Shown here piece by piece: positions 56,119 to 64,000 of a stretch of 64,000 nucleotides of DNA. The notes below the pieces were generated by a model that was not told where the DNA came from, made no database searches, and saw only the letters and a program-made list of their open reading frames with translations. Source of the stretch: Panopea generosa. Its lineage: Eukaryota; Mollusca; Bivalvia; Adapedonta; Hiatellidae. The number at the start of each line of letters is the position of its first letter. Within the stretch, counting starts at the first letter, position 1. A program made the position numbers and the translations under genes. The stretch spans positions 10,223,463-10,287,462 of the forward strand of contig CM055896.1 of NCBI GenBank assembly GCA_029582155.1. The letters run 5' to 3'.

Positions 56119-56652
56119 GTAAGATGTTTGTTTATAAACAGAACGATTATTCTGGAATGGTTCTCTGACCTTTGGAGCAAACTAATTCATTTAACTGTAA
56201 ATAACCACTATAATAATATGACTGTCAGTCTATACTTGGCTTGTCATAACATCACTGACATAGATTCTTTGTGATGTGGTAGTAAAGAACGGTAACCAGA
56301 GGAAACTGTGAAGTTCCATGTTGATAAGAGCTCCTTTTGATGTGTCAGGACTAGAATATTGATTTGATTCAATCATAGTTTCATTTCATACATTAGTTAT
56401 TTGCTGTACATTAGTTATTTGATGACCACTTGGAGCATTAAGGTGCCATGTATATATCATGAAACATTAAGGCACCATAGTAGGCTGAGGGGTTGATGAT
56501 TAATTAAAATTGACCCTAGTCTAATTATCTTGAGATCATTGTGTTGTCATGTTTTTGTTGAAAGTGGCAAATCAGTCAAATTTTCAACTGTAGAACTACT
56601 GACAAGGTTTTAATACCGTGATGTCATTTAACATACTATAGGAAATTTTGAA

Positions 56653-56834
56653 TACAGTCAAACCTGTGTAAGCGGCCACCTCTATTAAGCAGCCACTTGT
56701 CTTAAGCACTCATATTTGCTATTTCTCATTTCTATACTTTCAGAGCAAATTTACCTGTATTAAGCAACAACTTGTCTTAAAAGGCCACTTCTGCTCCTTC
56801 CGTTGACTGCCTGCTTAAGACAGGTTTGACTGTA
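56653..56834 (+). mobile_element. MITE-T, best-preserved copy
   Basis: TACAGTCAAACCTGTGTAAG and TTAAGACAGGTTTGACTGTA form inverted ends flanked by TA. The interior is CACCTCTATTAAGCAGCCAC then TTGTCTTAAGCAC. About 178 bases lie between the TAs. Confidence 0.85.
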
Positions 56835-56849
56835 TCTTGTTTGAAGTTT

Positions 56850-57005
56850 TAGTGTGGTATTTATCACGTTGATGGCAAACAAAGGATCAATTTACCTAAC
56901 TACTCTTTGGGATCCTGGGATGTACCAATACTCTTGTTCGCCCATGTCAGCAAGTCAATGATAAGTTTCCCACTTTAATCAGTGGTGAGAGACAAATGAC
57001 AATTA
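56850..57005 (-). mobile_element. SINE-A, fragment
   Basis: GATGGCAAACAAAGGATCAA, GGGATCCTGGGATGTACCAA and CAGTGGTGAGAGACAAATGA match the body complement. The head is missing. Confidence 0.55.
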
Positions 57006-57199
57006 TACGCTTATTCATGAATTTACAAAAAATATAGATAACATAACATAAAAAAATACATACACCCTGCAATATCATATATATATATATATATATATTT
57101 TATGTAACAATAACAAAGAACAAGTCATGATATTATTACGATCTGGCACATTACATAAATCTGTATAAACTATGACATAAAATGAAGGTATTGTATACT

Positions 57200-57405
57200 G
57201 TTCTACATAAGCCCTGCCACACTGGATTGCCATATCACAAACATGTGTTAGATGGATGATTCCAACACCTGGTCAACCAGAACTAACTGCTGAGCACCAA
57301 GAGAGAAGTTACTTGGACTGTCTTAAAATTGTAATGATGGAGTCTGACTTTGAACCCAATAATTCCCACATTCCTGAAAACTCACTACCACTAGACTCCC
57401 CTCCC
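57200..57405 (-). mobile_element. SINE-C, diverged
   Basis: TAAGCCCTGCCACACTGGAT, ACTGCTGAGCACCAAGAGAG, CTTTGAACCCAATAATTCC and CACTAGACTCC follow in the complement order. The large array begins at its edge. Confidence 0.5.
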
Positions 57406-57439
57406 CCAATTCCCTCCCATTCTCTGTTCTTACACTTAC

Positions 57440-59522
57440 TGATATTCTCTCTGTTTTCATACAAAATTGTCTTTCCTGTTTTTCTCACACTCACTAATCT
57501 CTCATCTGTTCTCACACTTGCTGATCATTGTTCTGCTCTCACACTTGCTGAGTTTTCCTCTGTTCTCACACTCACTAAACTTTCTTATGTTCTCACACTC
57601 ATATCTCTCCTGCTCTCACACTTGCTGATCTCTCCTCTGTTCTCACACTTGCTGATCTCTCCTCTGTTCTCGCACTCTGATCTCTCCTCTGTTCTCACAC
57701 TCTGATCTCTCCCCTGTTCTCACATTTGCTGATCCCTCCTCTGTTCTCACACTGATCTCTCCCCTTTTCTCACATTTGCTGATCTTCCCTCTGTTCTCAC
57801 ACTTGCTGATCTCTCCTCTGCTCTCAAACTTGCTATCACAATCTGTGATCTTTCCTCTATTCTCACATTTGCTGATCTTTCCTCTGTTCTCACACTGACT
57901 GATCTCTCCTCTATTCTCACACTTGCTCTCACAATCTGTGATATTTCCTCTGTTCTCACATTTGCTGATCTTTCCTCTGTTCTCACTCTGACTGATCTCC
58001 TCTGTTCTCACACTTGTTCTAACAATCTGTGGTCTTACCTCTGTTCTCACATTTGCTGGTCTCTCCTCTGTTCTCAAACTTGGTCACAATCTGTGATCCT
58101 TCCTCTGTTCTCACATTTGCTGATCTTTCCTCTGTTCTCACACTGACTGATCTCTCCTCTGTTTCACACTTGCTCTATCAATCTGGTCTTTCCTTTGTTC
58201 TCTCACTTGCTGATCTTTCCTCTGTTCTCACACTGACTGATCTCTCCTCTGTTCTCACATTTGCTCTCACAATCTGATCTTTCCTCTGTTCTCATATTAC
58301 TGATATTATCTCTGTTTTCACTCTCTGATCTTTCCTCTGTTTTTACACTCTGATCTTTCCTCTGTTCTCACATTTGTTGATCTTTCCTCTGTTCTCACAC
58401 TTGCTCTCACAATCTGTGATATTTCCTCTGTTCTCATATTACTGTTATTATCTCTGTTTTCACACTCTGATCTCTCCCCTGTTATCACACTTGCTTATCT
58501 TTCCTCTGTTCTGACACTACTGACCTCTCCTCTGTTCTCACACTGACTGATCTATCCTCTTTTCTCACACTTGCTCTCACAATCTGTGATATTTCCTATG
58601 TTCTCATATTACTGATATTATCTCTGTTTTCACTCTCTGATATTTCCTCTGTTTTCACACTCTGATCTTTCCTCTGTTCTCACATTTGCTGATCTCTCCT
58701 TTGTTCTTACACTTGCTGATCCCTCCTCTGTTCTCACACTTTTGAGGTCACATTTGCTGATCCTTCTTCTGTTCTCACACTCTAATCTCTCCCCAGTTCT
58801 CACATTTGCTGATTTTTCTCCCGTTCTCACACTTGCTGATCTTTTCTCTGTTCTCACACTGATTGATCTCTCCTTTGTTCTCACACTTGCTCTAACAATC
58901 TGTGATATTTCTTCTGTTTTCATATTACTGATATTATCTCTGTTTTCACTTTCTGATCTTTCCTCTGTTTTCACACTCTGATCTTCCCTCTATTCTCACA
59001 CTCACCGATCTTCCCTCTGTTCTCACTCTAATCTTTTGTCTATTTTCACACACTCTGATATTTTCTCTGTTCTCACAATCACTGATTTCTCCTCTGTTCT
59101 CACACTCACTGAACTTTCCCTTGCTCTCACACTCTGTTCTCACACTCACTGATCTTCTGTTCTCACACTCACTGATCTTCCCTCTGTTCCCACTCTGATC
59201 ATTCATCTGTTCTCACACACTCTGATCTTTCCTCTGTTCCCACACTAATTGATCTCTGTTCTCACACTCACTGATCTTTCCTGTTCTCACACTCTGTTCT
59301 CACACTCTGATCTTTTGTCTGTTCTCACACACTCTGATATTTCCTCTGTTCTCACACTCTCTGACCTTTCCTCTGTTCTCACACTCACTGACCTTTCCTC
59401 TTTTCTCACACTCTGAACTTTCCTCTGTTCTCACACTCACTGACCTTTCCTCTGTTCTCACACTCTCTGAACTTTCCTCTGTTCTCACACTCACTGATCT
59501 TTCTTCTGTTCTCACACTCACC
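57440..59522. repeat. 2.1-kb minisatellite, 24-27 bp units, about 80 copies
   Basis: The main unit is CTCTGTTCTCACACTTGCTG plus ATCTTTC, with ACTGACTG and ACTCTG variants. The variants recur in sets, for example with a CTCACAATCTGTGATATTTCC block. On the minus strand it reads as RTEERSANV-like repeats. These open stretches follow from unit length and no splice or start context supports coding. Confidence 0.93.
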
Positions 59523-60059
59523 CTATTAGTGAAAATTTCTTAATCCCACAGTTAAAATACAAAATGTTTATTTACTGACAAGTTTACATGAAGCGTTCTT
59601 GTATGCAATTCAGTTAAACTTGAGTTGCTAGTAGTTTCTGTTTTAATTGCCTTTTCCTTGTGTGACCTTTTCAAAAGTGTCAAAATATTTTATTACGCCT
59701 TCAATTTATGAGGCCGTTTATAATATTCCAGGGTAATTATAAATGGCATTTGATTGATTGCTAGTTACCATACATGTTCTTATAAATGAGTAAGGCATTC
59801 AAATAATTCCGGTAACTGAAAAAAAATGCATCTTGGCTGTAATTGGTTTCCAAGCAGGTGTGAAAGGATTTCAGTTTTTAATTCAACTATTCCTAGAAAT
59901 AGAGAATATGTTATTTTATTCCAGAACCCCACCTGGTGTTGCTTTTTGAGTATATATTTGTAGCAGTTATTTCACACAGTTGTGTTTATACTCCTGGGTG
60001 ACAGGGTGAATAAGTTGATTTATGGGCTTTTTTTCTTTATTTAGAAAATTAGGTTAATT

Positions 60060-60134
60060 TATATTGTGTGTAAACTTTAGGAGTGCTATCTCAGCAACCT
60101 TTTGTCATACAGTAATGAAGCTTTTCAAATGTTT
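60060..60134 (+). mobile_element. Rep-M, short fragment
   Basis: TATCTCAGCAACCTTTTGTC then GTAATGAAGCTTTTCAAATG fits the Rep-M start and is cut by a SINE-D. Confidence 0.35.
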
Positions 60135-60137
60135 TTC

Positions 60138-60334
60138 AAGTGGGGCGGTAGTGTAATGGATAGAGTGTTGGCCGCTCACGCCAGAGGTTGCGGATACGAT
60201 ATCCTGATGGACCCGATGCCGCTCATAAAACAACACGCAGAACTGGTTCTACCCAGGAAGCGGACTTGAGAGTGGTTTATATAAGCTCTGAGCTTTCATC
60301 GCAATCAAGCTAAAATAAATTAGTATTAACTAAA
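60138..60334 (+). mobile_element. SINE-D
   Basis: The head is GGGGCGGTAGTGTAATGGAT, then GGCCGCTCACGCCAGAGGTT and CCCAGGAAGCGGACTTGAGA. The tail is ATAAATTAGTATTAACTAAA. AAATGTTTT(T)CA flanks both sides, a likely target duplication with one indel. Confidence 0.87.
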
Positions 60335-60462
60335 TGTTTTCACCGCTGGCAGAGGCAAGTCGGAAAAAAGATGTTTTGCATTGCTTTGAATTTTGGCAGA
60401 GTAATCACCATTGATAAAATTAAAAGTTTCTAAAAAGTTTAATAGCTTTATCAATGAGGCCA

Positions 60463-60545
60463 GGCCTGATTAGCTCAGTCAGTTATGCGTCTGACTATTA
60501 ATCCAGGGGTCATGAGTTCGAATCCCAGCTCGGCAACAGTTTAGT
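60463..60545 (+). mobile_element. SINE-A head only
   Basis: GGCCTGATTAGCTCAGTCAG then TGACTATTAATCCAGGGGTC and GAGTTCGAATCCC are clean, but the body stops after GGCAACAGT. It is the part most like a tRNA gene. The flank does not give a matching 3' acceptor strand, so it is taken as a truncated SINE. Confidence 0.65.
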
Positions 60546-61244
60546 TGTGAGATATATAATTAGTTCATGTGCTCAGCTTGTTTCATTACTAATTCTAATA
60601 TTTTTAACAAAAAATTATTCTGAGGTAATTCTGTAATTATATGAAATATCATCACTTATAATTTAAGATGATGTTCGCGGTAAAATAATGTTTATAGGAG
60701 GTATAAAGGGTATTGAAGGTAGATAAAAGGACATTTTCAGAAGACTAGATACATGAAGATTAAAAATAAATAGAGGTTAAAGAAAAAAAGTGAGAAAAAA
60801 ATAATATGTAGCCTTCCTGAAAATTTGTAAATTACATTTTATTGGATAAAAAAATCTCCATTTATTGTCAGTTTGACAAGTTTATCGTATTTTAATGCTA
60901 TTTATTCCTCAGTTGATATTTGTTTTCGTAAATATCAAATGTGTGTGACATTTTGACATTTATTGGTGAAAATGTAATATTTTGCACCGAAAATTATGTA
61001 ATTGACTGCTTCCGTTGAGATTGTCTATTGAACGGAATGATGTAGTCTTACCATTTCATGAAGAGACACAATTTGCAAACATTGTAGACGTAAATCATAG
61101 CCGTCTGATGAGGATTTACATTCAGTCAATTCCCGGAATTCCTAAAGACACATGCATTTTCATGAAATAGTGGATGTTTTTGGAAGCAGTTAGCTTCAAA
61201 GGTCAGTGTCACCTCAAGTCCTGGTAATTAATTTCAGCACATGA

Positions 61245-61531
61245 GCGTATTGATTGATTAAATATTTAGAATCATTTTAATGCAATTGAGGGCTAACAGA
61301 TGATCAGTTAACCTATCCACTGTTTCCTGAAATTAACCAGTACTCGAGCACACCCCATCTCTGCAAGTAATTGATAACTTTCCCACTTGAATCAGCGGTG
61401 AGAGACGAATGATAATGAGACACAATGTCATATATCAATCATCGGGGAGACTGTTGCCAGGAAGGGATTCAAACTCACGACTTCTGGATTGATAGTCAGA
61501 CGCGTAACCGACTGAGCTAATCGGGCCTGGT
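61245..61531 (-). mobile_element. SINE-A
   Basis: The full complement runs from ATTGATTGATTAAATATTTA to GCGTAACCGACTGAGCTAAT then CGGGCC. The tRNA-like head is well kept. Confidence 0.9.
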
Positions 61532-62807
61532 TCACACATAAGAGGAACATGATTTCAGGGGCCAGTTTCACTAAGCATCGCACTGGAGATTTCCGTCTAC
61601 TCATAAATCTAAATTTCTCTAAATTATTTCTTGGAACATTAAAACTAATGACATCACAGATTTGAAGTGAGAACAAAATCTCGATTCATTGGTAAAAGAC
61701 AACTTGCAAATTGGTCAATATAAAAATTGTTATAGCATTTCAAATTTAATGGGAAGAAAATCTCAAGAGGTTGATAAAATAATATCTTAATACTGTTGTA
61801 TTATAATTTGTTATTTACAAGGAGTTGAATGCGTGTTGTTATGGTCTAACTATAACTAACTATTGTAGATTGTTTCATAAATAAATAAACGGTAAAAAAA
61901 AAAACTTGCTACACACGTGTACAGGTTTGACTGCCAATTATTGAGAGCTTACTTTGCCAGAGATTGTGTTTTGTGATAACATGGCATGGAGCTGGGACGT
62001 CAGCATTGTTGTGTTACCATGACTGCCAGATGCCAATGTATTATTACTATATTTGACATCAGTTGATGACCAACATGAAACCTTTCACAATATGTTCAGA
62101 TCATGTAATACTTTTTCGTTTTGTCAGAAAAGTTCTATAATTATTGTAGCTGTTTCTCTAGTTTGCGAGCCCGTTTGTGGTCATCACAATGGTAATAGTA
62201 GACTTATGTGTGATTTTTAATCTTAAATCTTGACTGATCTCAAACGAAGGTTTCTTTGTCAAAAAATGAAACTCGGCTGCATTTAGACACCTGCTGCCTG
62301 ATTCTCTAAACTTACCGCGCACTGTGTTCTGATATAAGGTTGAACCAGTGTCAAGGAAAATAAGTTAGCTAATATTCGCAAAAAAACTTTTAACCGAACT
62401 GAACGCAGCCTTAACGTTAGAATTGGGAAAAATGTTTACGCTGAAGCTTGTTTCCTGAGTAATTGCACAGTCAGTCGTTTGTGAAGTACGCACATATCAG
62501 CAGAGTGCACATTAAAAGGTTATATTATACACATGTGAACAAGATGCTGCCATAACTTCAGAGATGCAGAATTCGAAAGTGCAGTGAGTTCAGTTGATGA
62601 TGTCTGTAAATGCACTGTTGTATGCAAAACAGACAAAAACTCAGCTAACCATTTTCTCTAAAAGTAGTCGGTTATTTTTAGATATTTTGGAAAATGAAAT
62701 AAGATGGATGCTTTTGTTGATATTGTAGAAATATTTAGCAATCTTTGTACATACATTGTAGTGTATATGTAGAAATAGGGCTTGTACATTTTATAACTCG
62801 GAGTAAC

Positions 62808-63475
62808 TGTGAATAAATGTCTGATACATTTTATATTTTATAGCTTTGAATAAGGGTCTGGTACATTTTATAGCTGTGAATAAAGGTCTGGTACATTTTA
62901 TAGCTGTGAAGAAAGGTCTGGTACATTTTATAGCTGTGAATAAAGGTCTGGTACATTTTATAGCTGTGAATAAATGTCTGATACATTTTATAGCTTTGAA
63001 TAAAGGTCTGATACATTTTATAGCTGTGAATAAATGTCTTGAAACATTTTATAGCTTTGAATAAAGGTCTGGTACATTTTATAGCTTTGAATAAAGGTCT
63101 GGTACATTTCATAGCTGTGAATGAAAGTCTGATACATTTTATAGCTTTGAATAAATGTCTTGAAACATTTTATAGCTGTGAATAAAGGTCTGGTACATTT
63201 TATAGCTTTGAATAAAGGTCTGGTACATTTTATAGCTGTGAATAAATGTCTGATACATTTTATAGCTTTGAATAAAGGTCTGATACATTTTATAGCTGTG
63301 AATAAATGTCTTGAAACATTTTATAGCTGTGAATAAAGGACTTGTACATTTTGTAGCTGTGAATAAAGGGTACATTTTATAGCTGTGAATGAAGGTCGTA
63401 TACATTTTATAGCTCAAAACTAATAAAAGGTCTTGTACATGCACATTTTATAGCTTAGGTAAAAGGTCTGCATTT
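62808..63475. repeat. 30-bp minisatellite, about 22 copies
   Basis: The unit is TGAATAAAGGTCTGGTACAT plus TTTATAGCTG. Because 30 is a multiple of three, both strands stay open over several copies (NKGLVHFIAV on plus, QTFIHSYKMY on minus). No splice site or start context marks it as coding. Confidence 0.95.
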
Positions 63476-63764
63476 GTAAAACATTTATATAGGATCATGT
63501 ACATAATTCATCTATGTAGAAGATTTTGCATATTTGATACATTTGAATAATTATTGTTTATATAAATGCATTTAATATAAGCAATAAGCATGTTGCATCT
63601 GAGAAACGTTAATTCACATTTATGTCTGTATTCATCTTTAAAAAAAAACAAAAAAACGTTGACAAATATTGAATATTCACGTAAAATGTCTCTCCTAAGA
63701 AAATTTTTTTTTTATTTATATAGTATATATATATATAAATCTGATTTCCTGTTAGTGGTTTGCG

Positions 63765-64000
63765 GCTCTATAAAATTAACATTTAGCGTCATTTTTATGT
63801 CATCGAGGGCCAACAGGTGATCAGTTAACCTAACCACTCTTTCCTGGGTTCCTGGAAAGTTAGACAGTACTGGAGTATAGCCATCTCTGCAAGTAACTGA
63901 TAACTTTCCCACTTGAATCAATGGTAAGAGACGAATGAAAATGAGACGCAGTTATATAGCATTCATCACTGAGACTGAAGCCAGGTTGGGATTCGAACTC
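63765..64000 (-). mobile_element. SINE-A, cut by the window edge
   Basis: It runs TTAACATTTAGCGTCATTTT, CATCGAGGGCCAACAGGTGA, CAGTTAACCTAACCACTCTT through to GGTTGGGATTCGAACTC. The rest of the head lies beyond 64000. Confidence 0.88.

Larger units (their letters stand above)
56119..64000 (+). other. AFF intron 8, 5' part (runs past the window)
   Basis: It opens GTAAGA after exon 8. Two large minisatellites, MITE-T and SINE copies lie here. 56120-56650, 59525-60060, 60550-61240 and 61535-62805 show no exon entering in phase 2 and nothing else I can name. Confidence 0.6.

Noticed and set aside
57309-59521. Several overlapping open frames with RTEERS-type repeats
   Set aside because: They are a product of the 24-27-bp array and shift frame between units. 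No start or splice support.
60463-60545. Possible functional tRNA gene
   Set aside because: A- and B-box regions are good, but the 3' acceptor strand does not pair with the start, and the same sequence heads the SINE-A family.
62831-63444. Open frames of repeated decapeptides on both strands
   Set aside because: Explained by a 30-bp unit without stops; kept only as a low-level finding.

Overview
The window is a stretch of AT-rich animal genomic DNA, with long introns, many minisatellites and many tRNA-derived SINEs. The repeats resemble dispersed families I associate with marine bivalves: elements opening with a CTGGCC-type stem and closing on GGGCCTCTTGTT, and tRNA-headed SINEs. The coding exons look like a single-copy invertebrate AFF gene. 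My best guess is a bivalve mollusc. That is recognition, not a search result.

One gene can be supported: the 5' part of an AF4/FMR2 (AFF, Lilliputian) family gene on the + strand. Eight exons were found, at 2124-2280, 10163-11032, 18431-18454, 20915-20986, 24096-24138, 36825-37065, 41273-41330 and 56051-56118. Every junction is GT-AG and the reading phase is continuous across all eight, giving about 511 codons. The N-terminal P-TEFb-binding-like block spans exons 1-2. Exon 2 is long, low-complexity and Ser/Asn-rich. The ELL-binding-like motif is split between a 24-nt microexon and a 72-nt exon. An Asp/Ser-rich acidic tract fills exon 6. The ENL/AF9-binding segment and the C-terminal homology domain are not seen and should lie downstream. 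In vertebrates and flies AFF proteins scaffold the super elongation complex, so this gene probably controls RNA polymerase II pause release.

Everything else is upstream or intronic DNA, mostly repeats. I use working labels. SINE-A has a GATTAGCTCAG head and an AATATTCAATCAATC tail. SINE-B has a GGCCGAGTGGTCTAAGGC head. SINE-C has a GGTCTAGTGGTAGAGCG head. SINE-D has a GTGTAATGGATAGAGTG head. SINE-E is a fifth tRNA-like type. MITE-P is a TTAA-flanked piggyBac-type element with a palindromic core. MITE-T is TA-flanked with CAGTMAAACC ends. MITE-G has GGCC-type ends and a G-rich interior. Rep-L, Rep-M and Rep-K are other dispersed repeats.

Layout: 1-2123 is upstream DNA with no gene seen. Intron 1 (2281-10162) holds Rep-L with a nested MITE-P and three tandem arrays. 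Intron 2 (11033-18430) holds 67-bp and 34-bp arrays and a cluster of MITEs. Introns 3-4 (18455-24095) hold SINE-A/B copies, MITE-T and a 64-bp array. Intron 5 (24139-36824) is the most SINE-rich. Intron 6 (37066-41272) opens with a 26-bp array. Intron 7 (41331-56050) has a hairpin beside exon 7 and a possible 3-kb inverted-repeat element. Intron 8 (56119-64000, open) holds a 2.1-kb 27-bp array and a 0.66-kb 30-bp array.

No bacterial-type operon, CRISPR array, rRNA or convincing functional tRNA gene is present. I did not find a clearly new biological system. The best leads are the symmetric microexon in the ELL-binding motif, the palindromic TTAA element family, and the hairpin next to exon 7.
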